Below, piece after piece: positions 41,890-50,290 of a stretch of DNA of 64,000 nt. Under the pieces are notes generated by a model. The model saw nothing but the letters and a program-made list of their open reading frames with translations. It was not told the DNA's origin and did not search any database. The stretch comes from Pseudomonas frederiksbergensis (GTDB lineage Bacteria; Pseudomonadota; Gammaproteobacteria; Pseudomonadales; Pseudomonadaceae): NCBI RefSeq assembly GCF_900105495.1, contig NZ_FNTF01000002.1:5076501-5140500 (forward strand), in the 5' to 3' direction. Position numbers and translations under genes: made by a program. Every line of letters begins with the position of its first letter. Position 1 is the first letter of the stretch.

Positions 41890-43632
41890 TTACTTACGCG
41901 CCGCCTCCCACGATTTCAGCAGTTCGGCATAGCTCACGGTTTCACCTTTAGGCTTCTCGTTCGCCAGTTTCGGCTTCGGTGCACCCGGTTGGTCCAACCA
42001 GTACTGCGCGTCACGTTCGGGGTTCATTTTCGGTGCGCAGGTGGCTTGCGCCTTCGAGCGTTCCAGACGGGTCAAGATCGCGTCCTGATCCTTGGCCAGA
42101 CCATCCAGCGCCTGTTGCGGGGTTTTCTCGCCGCTGGCCGCTTCGGCGATGTGGCTCCACCACAGTTGTGCCAAACGCGGATAGTCCGGCACGTTGGTCC
42201 CGGTCGGGGTCCATTGCACACGGGCCGGGCTGCGATAGAACTCGACCAGACCACCGAGTTTCGGCGCCAGGTCGGTCATGGCTTGCGAGTTGATGTCCGA
42301 CTCGCGGATTGGTGTCAGGCCGACGATGGTTTTCTTCAGGGATACGGTTTTCGAGGTCACGAACTGCGCGTACAGCCAGGCCGCGAGTTTTTGCTTCTCA
42401 GGCGTGGACTTGAGGAAGGTCCAGGAACCGGCGTCCTGATAACCGAGTTTCATGCCCTCTTCCCAGTACGGACCTTTCGGCGACGGTGCCATGCGCCATT
42501 TCGGCGTGCCGTCGGCGTTCATCACCGGCAAGCCCGGTTTGGTCATGTCGGCGGTAAACGCGGTGTACCAGAAGATCTGCTGCGCGATGTTGCCCTGGGA
42601 CGGCACCGGACCGGATTCGGAGAAGGTCATGCCCGCCGCTTCCGGTGGCGCGTATTTCTTCAGCCAGTCGACGTATTTAGTGGTGGCATAGACCGCCGCC
42701 GGGCCGTTGGTGTCGCCGCCGCGGGTCACGCTGGAACCAACCGGATGGCAGTCCTCGACGCGGATGCCCCACTCGTCCACCGGCAAGCCGTTGGGAATGC
42801 CTTTGTCGCCAGCGCCGGCCATCGAGAACCAGGCATCGGTGAAGCGCCAGCCCAGGGACGGGTCTTTCTTGCCGTAGTCCATGTGACCGTAGACGCGCTT
42901 GCCGTCGATTTCCTTGATGTCTTCACTGAAGAATTTGGCGATGTCTTCATAGGCCGACCAGTTCACCGGCACGCCCAGTTCGTAACCGAATTTTTCCTTG
43001 AATTTTGCTTTCAGATCCGCCCGCTCGAACCAGTCGGCGCGAAACCAGTAAAGGTTGGCAAACTGCTGGTCGGGTAGCTGATAGATCTTGCCGTCCGGCG
43101 CGGTGGTGAACGAGATGCCGATGAAGTCTTTGATGTCCAGGGTCGGCGAGGTGTAAGCCTTGCCTTCGTTGGCCATCAGGTCGGTGATCGATTCGGTTTT
43201 GCCGTAGCGAAAGTGCGTGCCGATCAGGTCCGAGTCGTTGACCCAGCCGTCATAGATGTTCTTGTCCGATTGCATCTGGGTCTGCAGCTTTTCCACCACG
43301 TCGCCTTCTTGCAGCAAGTCGTGGGTCAGCTTGATCCCGGTGATTTCGGTAAAGGCTTTGGCCAGGGTTTTGGATTCATATTCGTGGGTCGCGATGGTTT
43401 CCGAAACCACCTTGATGCTCATCCCGCGAAACGGCTCGGACGCCTTGATGAACCACTTCAACTCTTCGAGCTGCTGTTCCGGGGTGAGGGTGGACGGTTT
43501 GAATTCGCTGCCAATCCATTTCTTGGCGGCGTCTTCATAGGCATCGGCCCAGGCTGCAGCGCTCAACCCGCTGAGTGCCAGCATGGCTGCCAATGAAACG
43601 CTATGTCGCAGCTTATTGTTTTTGTCGAACAT
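41890..43632 (-). CDS. glpV: ABC importer substrate-binding protein, glycerol-type (GlpV-like)
   Basis: A large (580-residue) periplasmic binding protein with a signal peptide cut after AAAWA (residue about 29). Its size, and the small DUF2160 protein encoded next to it, match the glycerol importer GlpSTPQUV of Rhizobium. The mature protein is a family-1-like solute-binding protein with a C-terminal extension ending in KPKLANEKPKGETV. The frame is open upstream to 43947, but ATG 43632 has a perfect AAGGAGG site and begins the signal peptide. It is the last gene of the operon. Glycerol or a related polyol as substrate is inferred from gene order, not from binding residues. Confidence 0.88.
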   Translation of the reverse strand: MFDKNNKLRHSVSLAAMLALSGLSAAAWADAYEDAAKKWIGSEFKPSTLTPEQQLEELKWFIKASEPFRGMSIKVVSETIATHEYESKTLAKAFTEITGIKLTHDLLQEGDVVEKLQTQMQSDKNIYDGWVNDSDLIGTHFRYGKTESITDLMANEGKAYTSPTLDIKDFIGISFTTAPDGKIYQLPDQQFANLYWFRADWFERADLKAKFKEKFGYELGVPVNWSAYEDIAKFFSEDIKEIDGKRVYGHMDYGKKDPSLGWRFTDAWFSMAGAGDKGIPNGLPVDEWGIRVEDCHPVGSSVTRGGDTNGPAAVYATTKYVDWLKKYAPPEAAGMTFSESGPVPSQGNIAQQIFWYTAFTADMTKPGLPVMNADGTPKWRMAPSPKGPYWEEGMKLGYQDAGSWTFLKSTPEKQKLAAWLYAQFVTSKTVSLKKTIVGLTPIRESDINSQAMTDLAPKLGGLVEFYRSPARVQWTPTGTNVPDYPRLAQLWWSHIAEAASGEKTPQQALDGLAKDQDAILTRLERSKAQATCAPKMNPERDAQYWLDQPGAPKPKLANEKPKGETVSYAELLKSWEAARK

Positions 43633-43679
43633 AGAGACCTCCTTATAGGGTTTCGGAGCAACTTTGCCGAGCGATTCGA

Positions 43680-43952
43680 CTAGCCCCAACGCATCACAGC
43701 CAACAGCCACACCAGGGACAACGCGAACGCCACCCAGATGCTCCAGTCGGTGACGCCGATTACCAGCAAATGCAGGTAGGCGCTGCCGAGAAGACCGATA
43801 AACAACCGATCGCCACGGGTGGTGGCAATCGGCAACAAACCACGGCGAAGAATGCTCGGCGACCGCAGTTCCCAGGTCGTCATGCCCACCAGGATCAAGG
43901 CAATGACGCTGAAGAATGCCGCCGTAGGACCGGTCCAACTCATCCATTCCAT
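43680..43952 (-). CDS. glpU: Small DUF2160 membrane protein (GlpU-like)
   Basis: A 90-residue inner-membrane protein with about three hydrophobic segments (AAFFSVIALILVGMTTW, LFIGLLGSAYLHLLVIG, WVAFALSLVWLLAV). Proteins of this family occur inside glycerol-type ABC importer operons; their job is not known. Of two neighbouring ATGs, 43952 has the right spacing to GAGGAG. Confidence 0.85.
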   Translation of the reverse strand: MEWMSWTGPTAAFFSVIALILVGMTTWELRSPSILRRGLLPIATTRGDRLFIGLLGSAYLHLLVIGVTDWSIWVAFALSLVWLLAVMRWG

Positions 43953-43962
43953 CATCAGCTCC

Positions 43963-44763
43963 TCAGACCCGGCCCAGGGCAAAGCCCTTGGCCACGTGGT
44001 TGCGAACAAACCAGATCACCAGCATGCCTGGCAGGATAGTCAACACCCCCGCCGCCGCCAGCACGCCCCAGTCGATGCCGGACGCCGAGACCGTGCGCGT
44101 CATCACCGCCGCAATCGGTTTGGCGTTGACCGAGGTCAGCGTCCGCGCCAGCAGCAGCTCGACCCAGGAAAACATGAAGCAGAAAAACGCCGTCACACCG
44201 ATCCCGGAGCCGATCAGCGGAACGAAGATCTTCACGAAGAACTTGGGAAAACTGTAGCCGTCAATGTAGGCGGTTTCGTCGATTTCCTTCGGCACGCCGG
44301 ACATGAAGCCCTCAAGAATCCACACCGCCAATGGCACGTTGAACAGGCAATGAGCCAACGCAACCGCGATGTGGGTGTCGAACAAACCAATCGAGGAATA
44401 CAGCTGGAAGAACGGCAGCAAAAACACCGCTGGCGGCGCCATGCGATTGGTCAGGAGCCAGAAAAACAGGTGCTTGTCACCGAGAAAACGATAGCGCGAG
44501 AACGCATACGCGGCCGGCAAGGCCACGCTCAGGGAAATCACCGTGTTCAGGCTCACGTAGTACAGCGAGTTGAGATAACCGGTGTACCAGGCCGGATCGG
44601 TGAAAATCACCTTGTAGTTGGCGAAGGTGAAATCCTGCGGAAACAACGTCAGGCCGCTGAGGATTTCGGTGTTGCTCTTGAAGGACATGTTCAGCAACCA
44701 GTAGATCGGTACCAGCAGGAACAGGATGTAAATCAGCAACGGAATGAGCTTTCTTTTACTCAT
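43963..44763 (-). CDS. glpQ: ABC importer permease (GlpQ-like)
   Basis: A 266-residue, six-helix permease of the carbohydrate MalG type. The cytoplasmic coupling loop reads EIDETAYIDGYSFPKFFVKIFVPL (in parts), the EAA motif that docks to the ATPase. It follows the other permease gene by 8 bases, and the two presumably form the heterodimeric channel. Confidence 0.92.
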   Translation of the reverse strand: MSKRKLIPLLIYILFLLVPIYWLLNMSFKSNTEILSGLTLFPQDFTFANYKVIFTDPAWYTGYLNSLYYVSLNTVISLSVALPAAYAFSRYRFLGDKHLFFWLLTNRMAPPAVFLLPFFQLYSSIGLFDTHIAVALAHCLFNVPLAVWILEGFMSGVPKEIDETAYIDGYSFPKFFVKIFVPLIGSGIGVTAFFCFMFSWVELLLARTLTSVNAKPIAAVMTRTVSASGIDWGVLAAAGVLTILPGMLVIWFVRNHVAKGFALGRV

Positions 44764-44771
44764 GGCAGACC

Positions 44772-45638
44772 TCAGCGGTTGGCGTCAGAGTGAGTCATGG
44801 CCGTGTAGAACAGCCAGGACACCAACAGGATGATCAGGAAGTACACCAGCGAGAAAGCCGCCGCCGGGCCGAGGTCGAACTGCCCGATCGCCATTTGCGT
44901 CAGGGTCTGGCTCAGGAAGGTCGTGGCATTCCCCGGACCGCCACCGGTCAGCACAAACGGCTCGGTGTAGATCATGAAACTGTCCATGAACCGCAGCATC
45001 ACCGCGATCAGCAATACGCTCTTGAGCTTGGGCAACTGAATGTGTCGGAACACCGCCCAGGCCGATGCCCGATCAATCCGTGCCGCCTGGTAATACACGT
45101 CCGGAATCGCCCGCAAACCGGAGAAACACAACAGCGCCACCAACGACGTCCAGTGCCAGACGTCCATCACCAGCACCGTGACCCAGGCGTCCATGGTGTT
45201 GGCCGCATAGTTGTAGTTGATGCCCATGGCCTTGAGGCTGGCGCCGAGCAGGCCAATGTCCGCCCGACCGAAGATCTGCCAGATCGTCCCCACCACGTTC
45301 CACGGAATCAGCAACGGAATCGCCAGGATGATCAGCACCAGCGACGACCAGCGGCCCTTGGTCGGCATGGTCAGGGCGATGGCGATGCCCAGCGGGATTT
45401 CGATCAGCAGCACACAGCCGGAATAGATGAACTGACGCAGTAATGAGTCGTGCAAGCGCGGATCGAGCAGCACTTGCCTGTACCAGTCGGCGCCGACGAA
45501 GTAGCGGCTGGACTGGTCGAAAATGTCCTGCACCGAGTAATTGACCACGGTCATCATCGGGATCACCGCACTGAACGCCACCAGCAAAAACACCGGCAAC
45601 ACCAGCCACCAGGCCTTGTTGTTCTGCACCTTGTTCAT
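44772..45638 (-). CDS. glpP: ABC importer permease (GlpP-like)
   Basis: A 288-residue, six-helix MalF/UgpA-type permease. The EAA loop is visible as YYQAARIDRASAWAVFRHIQLP. The frame is open to 45683, but ATG 45638, two bases from the end of the ATPase gene and after a GGAG site, gives the normal short N-terminus. Confidence 0.92.
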   Translation of the reverse strand: MNKVQNNKAWWLVLPVFLLVAFSAVIPMMTVVNYSVQDIFDQSSRYFVGADWYRQVLLDPRLHDSLLRQFIYSGCVLLIEIPLGIAIALTMPTKGRWSSLVLIILAIPLLIPWNVVGTIWQIFGRADIGLLGASLKAMGINYNYAANTMDAWVTVLVMDVWHWTSLVALLCFSGLRAIPDVYYQAARIDRASAWAVFRHIQLPKLKSVLLIAVMLRFMDSFMIYTEPFVLTGGGPGNATTFLSQTLTQMAIGQFDLGPAAAFSLVYFLIILLVSWLFYTAMTHSDANR

Positions 45639-45640
45639 GG

Positions 45641-46732
45641 CTACGTCTCCAGGAGGTATTCGTCGGCATACACCATCAACCATTGCGCCGGGAAGCTGAT
45701 GTAGGCGATTCCCTCAGGCACTGGCTTGTCTTCGGCCAGGCGCACTTTCAAAGGGGCGCCGTCGAGGTTCAGGGTCATGATCTTGTAGGTGCCAAGGTCT
45801 TCGACGTGTACGACCTGTGCCTGCATCGCCTCATCAAACGGCTCATCCCACACGTGCACGAACTCCGGACGGATACCGACCTTCAGGGTTTTCCACTCGG
45901 ACTCGGCGACGCGTTTCTGCTGAGCATCGGAAAGCGGCAAATGCGTCGAGGCGAAACCGACACCGCCAGGCTGCGGCTGAACCTCGATCAGGTTCATCCC
46001 CGGACTGCCGATGAAATAGCCGACAAAGGTGTGGCTCGGCCGCTCGAACAGTTCTCGCGGCGTACCGAATTGCACAATCTGCCCGCCGTACATCACCGCG
46101 ATCTTGTCAGCGAAGGTCGAGGCTTCGAGCTGATCGTGGGTGACGTAGACCATGGTGATGTTGAACTGCTCGTGGATCTGCTTGAGCTTGCGCCGCAATT
46201 TCCACTTCAAGTGCGGGTCGATCACGGTCAGCGGTTCATCGAACAGAATCGCCGACACGTCATCGCGCACCAGCCCTCGGCCCATGGAGACTTTCTGCTT
46301 TTCATCGGCGGTGAGGTTGCGCGCCTTCTTGCCCAGCAACACCTGGAGGTCCAGGACTTCAGCGATTTCCTGCACCTTGCTGTGAATTTTCGCCTCGGCC
46401 ATGCCCTGATTACGCAGGGGGAAGGCCAGGTTATCGAACACGGTCATGGTGTCGTAGACCACCGGAAACTGGAAAACCTGAGCGATGTTGCGCTTCTCCG
46501 GGGTCAGGTCGTTGACCACTTTGCTGTCGAACAGCACCTGGCCCTGGGACGGACTGAGCAATCCGGAAATGATGTTGAGCAAGGTCGATTTACCGCAGCC
46601 CGAAGGCCCGAGCAGTGCGTAAGCCCCCCCCTGCTCCCAGACGTGGTCCATCTCGCGAATCGCGTAATCCTCGGGGCCGGTCGGCGTGCGGCTGTAACTG
46701 TGGGCAAGGTGCTGCAAACGAATCTCGGCCAT
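45641..46732 (-). CDS. glpT: ABC importer ATPase with degenerate signature motif (GlpT-like)
   Basis: A 363-residue ATPase of the MalK/UgpC type with a C-terminal OB-fold regulatory domain. Walker A (GPSGCGKST, 42-50), Walker B with Glu166 (ILFDEP) and the switch His199 (YVTHDQLEAS) are normal. The signature motif, usually LSGGQ, reads LTADE (140-144). It shares one base with the upstream ATPase gene, so the two are made together and should form a heterodimer (see the finding). Confidence 0.9.
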   Translation of the reverse strand: MAEIRLQHLAHSYSRTPTGPEDYAIREMDHVWEQGGAYALLGPSGCGKSTLLNIISGLLSPSQGQVLFDSKVVNDLTPEKRNIAQVFQFPVVYDTMTVFDNLAFPLRNQGMAEAKIHSKVQEIAEVLDLQVLLGKKARNLTADEKQKVSMGRGLVRDDVSAILFDEPLTVIDPHLKWKLRRKLKQIHEQFNITMVYVTHDQLEASTFADKIAVMYGGQIVQFGTPRELFERPSHTFVGYFIGSPGMNLIEVQPQPGGVGFASTHLPLSDAQQKRVAESEWKTLKVGIRPEFVHVWDEPFDEAMQAQVVHVEDLGTYKIMTLNLDGAPLKVRLAEDKPVPEGIAYISFPAQWLMVYADEYLLET

Positions 46733-47826
46733 CAGGCAACCCTCGCGATACGGCGACCGGGCGCCTGGACCAGCCGCCCCTGCGTATCGAAGACAAACAG
46801 TTTATGGGTCGGGATATAGATCCGAATCGGCGCATCGACGTCGTATTCGTGGACGCCGGGCAAGTGCAGCACCAGCAGGAAATGTTCGTTGCGCACGTGC
46901 AGGAAAGTTTCCGACCCGCTGATCTCGGCCACCTCAACGGTCACCGCCAGTTCCAGGTCATCGTCGTTGCTTGGCACCAGCGAAATATGGCTGGGCCGTA
47001 CGCCAAAGCGGAACTCGCCCTCGCCCACTGGCCGCAGATCGACGTTGAGCGGGAAGTGCACGAAATTGGCGAAGCTGACTTCGTTGCCGGCGATACGCCC
47101 CGGCATCAGGTTGATCGGCGGCTCGGAGAACAGCTCCGCCGCCAGCACGGTTTGCGGCTGGTGATAAACCTCGGAAGACTTGCCGCTTTGAATCACCCGG
47201 CCTTCATGAAGAATGGTGGTGGTGCCGCCCAGCGCCAGGGCTTCGTTGGGTTCGGTGGTGGCGTAGATGGCGATGGTGTGGTGAGCCTTGAACAGCTCGC
47301 GCATTTCCTGACGCAATTCTTCGCGCAGTTTGTAGTCGAGGTTCACCAGCGGCTCATCGAACAGGATCAGCTCGGCATCCTTGACCAGCGCCCGGGCCAT
47401 TGCCGTGCGCTGTTGCTGACCGCCGGAGAGTTCAAGCGGATGGCGCTGGAGGAATTTCTCGATGCGCAACATCTTTGCGGTTTCCAGCACTTTGCTCTGG
47501 ATCAGCTCATTGGAAACGCCGCCCTGGCGCAAGGGCGAGGCGATGTTCTCGAACACCGTCATGGTTGGGTAGTTGATGAACTGCTGATAAACCATCGACA
47601 CGTTGCGCAATCGCACCGGGCGCTGGGTAACGTCGACGCCATTCATCAGGATGCGCCCGCTGTCGGGCTTGTCCAGACCGGCCATCAGGCGCATGAGACT
47701 GGTTTTGCCGGACAGCGTGCGCCCGAGCAAAACGTTGAAGGATCCGGCTTCGAAACTAAGGCACGCATCGTCGATCCAGGTCTGGCCCTCGACGGTGCGG
47801 CTGACGTGCTCCAGGGTTAACGACAT
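46732..47826 (-). CDS. glpS: ABC importer ATPase lacking the switch histidine (GlpS-like)
   Basis: A 364-residue MalK-type ATPase. Walker A is GRTLSGKT (35-42), the signature LSGGQ (133-137) is perfect and Walker B with Glu158 (LILFDEP) is normal, but the switch region, usually THD, reads ATTEPNEA, with Thr191 instead of His. The defect is complementary to that of its partner at 45641. First gene of the operon, read from the sigma-54 promoter at 47871-47886. Confidence 0.9.
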   Translation of the reverse strand: MSLTLEHVSRTVEGQTWIDDACLSFEAGSFNVLLGRTLSGKTSLMRLMAGLDKPDSGRILMNGVDVTQRPVRLRNVSMVYQQFINYPTMTVFENIASPLRQGGVSNELIQSKVLETAKMLRIEKFLQRHPLELSGGQQQRTAMARALVKDAELILFDEPLVNLDYKLREELRQEMRELFKAHHTIAIYATTEPNEALALGGTTTILHEGRVIQSGKSSEVYHQPQTVLAAELFSEPPINLMPGRIAGNEVSFANFVHFPLNVDLRPVGEGEFRFGVRPSHISLVPSNDDDLELAVTVEVAEISGSETFLHVRNEHFLLVLHLPGVHEYDVDAPIRIYIPTHKLFVFDTQGRLVQAPGRRIARVA

Positions 47827-47870
47827 GGCTCGGCCTTTTTATTATTGGAGTCAAGCGACCTGAGCAACAG

Positions 47871-47886
47871 AGCGACATTCGTGCCA
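47871..47886 (-). promoter_or_regulatory. Sigma-54 promoter of the ABC importer operon
   Basis: On the minus strand TGGCACGAATGTCGCT has the -24 GG and -12 GC elements separated by exactly 10 bases and a perfect TGGCACG. It lies 45 bases before the first gene's start codon and beside a divergent sigma-54 activator gene. Confidence 0.85.
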
Positions 47887-47950
47887 GAAACTGCAAGCCG
47901 TTGATCCGGCTTGGGAATCCTGAAAATGGAAGAAAAACCGGGTTCGTTGC

Positions 47951-48021
47951 TGAACAGAAATGAACAACCGCGACTGAACAATTGAACAATCCGGCGGTTG
48001 ACAATGAACAATAGTGAACAA
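47951..48021. promoter_or_regulatory. Array of six TGAACA repeats, probable activator-binding sites
   Basis: TGAACA(A/G) occurs in direct orientation at 47951, 47961, 47975, 47983, 48005 and 48015, that is 10, 14, 8, 22 and 10 bases apart. The array is 65-150 bases upstream of the sigma-54 promoter, the normal place for enhancer sites of such activators. Confidence 0.65.
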
Positions 48022-48070
48022 CACTCTACGGATGCTTTTACTGCGGGAAATTCTGAATCGCACACGCCCT

Positions 48071-48203
48071 TGTAGCAGCTGGCGAAGCCTGCGTTCGGCG
48101 ACGCAGTCGTCGTGATATCAGTCGTCGCGGTGTATCAGGATGACCGCGTATACAGGTTTCACGACGACTGCGTCGCCGAACGCAGGCTTCGCCAGCTGCT
48201 ACA
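48071..48203. repeat. Perfect 45-bp inverted repeat
   Basis: 48071-48115 and 48159-48203 are perfect reverse complements, separated by 43 bases. The arms contain palindrome-rich sequence (CAGCTGGCGAAGCCTGCG) of a type found as dispersed repeats in P. fluorescens. It lies between the activator's start codon and the UAS array. Confidence 0.9.
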
Positions 48204-48253
48204 GAGATCGCGTTACTCATAACAAAAATAATAATGCTCAGAGATCGACTGCC

Positions 48254-50089
48254 ATGGCCGCACCCGCCCTGCCGCTCTCCCATGACGCCATCATCCAGGA
48301 CTCCTGGTCCCGATGCCGCGCGTTCGGCCTCAATCATCAGAGCGCACCGGCGTTCGATCAGTTGCCGGCCGAGGGCATTGCGCAATTGCTGGAGAGCCAG
48401 CACTCACTGGTGCAAACCACTCACCAGGAAGTCCTGCCGTATTACGAGAACATCCTCAGTAACTCCAACTGCCTGATCATGCTCGCTGACAATCAGGGCC
48501 AGGTGCTGACGTCCTGGGGCACCCAGCGTTTTATCGAGCCGAGCCTGACCCGCGGTTTCAGCGCCGGCGCCAGTTGGATGGAACGCTGCAGCGGCACCAA
48601 TGCGATCGGCACCGCGCTGGCCTGCGAGCAGGCAGTGCACATCGAGCACGATGAACATTTCCTCAAGGCCAACCGTTTCATGACCGGTTCCGCCGCACCG
48701 ATTTTCGATGCCGAACGCAAGGTCATCGCGGTGCTGGATGTGTCCAGCGACAGCTACCTGCCGCCGTCCCACACGCTCGGCATGGTCAAAATGATGAGTC
48801 AGACTGTGGAAAACCGGCTGATCCTCAACCTGTTCCATGGCCAGCATTTTCAACTGACCTTCAACACCGGGCTGAACAACCTCGACAGCCAATGGGCCGG
48901 GTTGCTGATCTTCGATGAAACCGGTCAGGTGCTGTCGGCCAACCGCCGGGCCGACAATCTGCTGGGCATCAGTCTGTCGCGGGTCAGCGTCGAAAGCCTG
49001 TTCAAGGTGTCCTTGCTGGAACTACTGAACCAGCCCGATGGCCTGCCCTTCGCCCTGCAAGCCTCCGGGCGCAATCGCTTTCAATGCCTGTTGAAGCGGC
49101 CGAAACAGGTGCCGATTCAGGCGCGAGTGTTCACCGAATCGGCGGTGACAACTCCAGCAGCGATCAGCCTCAATACCCTTCATTTCGGCGACAGTCGCGT
49201 GGAAAAAGCCGTGCGCCAGGCGGAGCGGCTGCTGGAAAAAGACATTCCGTTGCTGATCCACGGCGAAACCGGGGTCGGGAAGGAAGTCTTCGTCAAAGCC
49301 CTGCATCAAGCCGGCTCCCGGAGTAAAAAACCGTTCATTGCCGTCAACTGTGCAGCGATCCCCGCCGAACTGGTGGAGTCAGAGCTGTTTGGCTACGAGA
49401 AAGGTGCGTTCACCGGTGCCAACCAGAAAGGCAGCATCGGGCTGATCCGCAAGGCCGACAAAGGCACCCTGTTCCTTGATGAAATCGGCGATATGCCGTT
49501 GCCGACTCAGGCTCGACTGCTGCGAGTGTTGCAGGAGCGTTGTGTGCAACCGGTGGGCAGCAGCGAGTTGTTCCCGGTGGATATACGGATTATTTCGGCA
49601 ACCAACCGCTCGTTGCGCGAGCAGGTGCAGTTGGGACGGTTTCGTGAGGATTTGTATTACCGGATTGGTGGTTTGACCCTGGAACTGCCGCCGTTAAGAG
49701 AACGCAGTGATAAAGAGGCCTTGTTCAAACGCCTGTGGGAACAACACCGCGAGCCATCGCAGTGGGCCGGGCTGAGCCGAGAGGTATTGGAGTTGTTCGG
49801 GCGCCACCCGTGGCCGGGGAATTTACGCCAGGTCAGCAGCGTGATGCAGGTAGCGCTGGCCATGGCCGAGGAACAACCGGTGCGGCCGGAGCATTTGCCG
49901 GATGATTTTTTTGTTGATTTGGAGATGGAGCCGGTGGATTTGCCGGAGCCGGTAGTGGTTGACTTGAATGATGCCGAGGAATTGAATCGGCAGTTGCAGG
50001 CGGCTGGGGGGAATATCTCCCATTTGGCCCGCAGGTTGGGGGTTAGCCGGAATACGCTTTACAAGCGGTTGCGGCAGATTGGAGATTGA
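48254..50089 (+). CDS. Sigma-54-dependent activator, AcoR-like
   Basis: A 611-residue regulator: N-terminal GAF-type sensor region (about 60-190), then a PAS-like stretch, an AAA+ domain with Walker A GETGVGKE (about 337-344), the sigma-54 contact loop GAFTGA (about 384-389) and Walker B GTLFLDEIGD, and a C-terminal Fis-type helix-turn-helix (GNISHLARRLGVSRNTLYKR). It is divergent from the ABC operon, whose promoter is of the sigma-54 type, so it is almost certainly its activator. The frame opens at 48140 inside the inverted repeat; ATG 48254 gives the normal N-terminus, though the binding site (AGAGA) is weak. Confidence 0.92.
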   Translation: MAAPALPLSHDAIIQDSWSRCRAFGLNHQSAPAFDQLPAEGIAQLLESQHSLVQTTHQEVLPYYENILSNSNCLIMLADNQGQVLTSWGTQRFIEPSLTRGFSAGASWMERCSGTNAIGTALACEQAVHIEHDEHFLKANRFMTGSAAPIFDAERKVIAVLDVSSDSYLPPSHTLGMVKMMSQTVENRLILNLFHGQHFQLTFNTGLNNLDSQWAGLLIFDETGQVLSANRRADNLLGISLSRVSVESLFKVSLLELLNQPDGLPFALQASGRNRFQCLLKRPKQVPIQARVFTESAVTTPAAISLNTLHFGDSRVEKAVRQAERLLEKDIPLLIHGETGVGKEVFVKALHQAGSRSKKPFIAVNCAAIPAELVESELFGYEKGAFTGANQKGSIGLIRKADKGTLFLDEIGDMPLPTQARLLRVLQERCVQPVGSSELFPVDIRIISATNRSLREQVQLGRFREDLYYRIGGLTLELPPLRERSDKEALFKRLWEQHREPSQWAGLSREVLELFGRHPWPGNLRQVSSVMQVALAMAEEQPVRPEHLPDDFFVDLEMEPVDLPEPVVVDLNDAEELNRQLQAAGGNISHLARRLGVSRNTLYKRLRQIGD

Positions 50090-50098
50090 GTGAGGCGT

Positions 50099-50275
50099 TC
50101 TCCCCAGCCCTCTCCCCCAGGAGAGGGAGCCGACCGGGGTGTCTGGCGCTATACATCGACCTGAGCGACCGAGTTGATTATGGATTCAAAGCATGAATTC
50201 CGAGTTGCCGAGCATCTTGAGCATCCCCCAATCAGTCCCCGCTCCTGGGGGAGAGGGCTTGGGTTAGGGCGAAAT
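50099..50275 (+). repeat. Dispersed repeat, copy 1, beside MFS gene
   Basis: About 180 bases, bounded by CCCTCTCCC at the left and GGGGGAGAGGGC at the right, with the internal segment GAGTTGATTATGGATTC. A diverged copy in the same orientation lies at 51660-51838. No coding capacity was recognised. Confidence 0.75.
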
Positions 50276-50290
50276 TCCGGACAGTGCCAA

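Noticed and set aside
48140..48253. N-terminal extension of the AcoR-like activator
   Set aside because: It would begin inside the inverted repeat and has no ribosome binding site or family resemblance.
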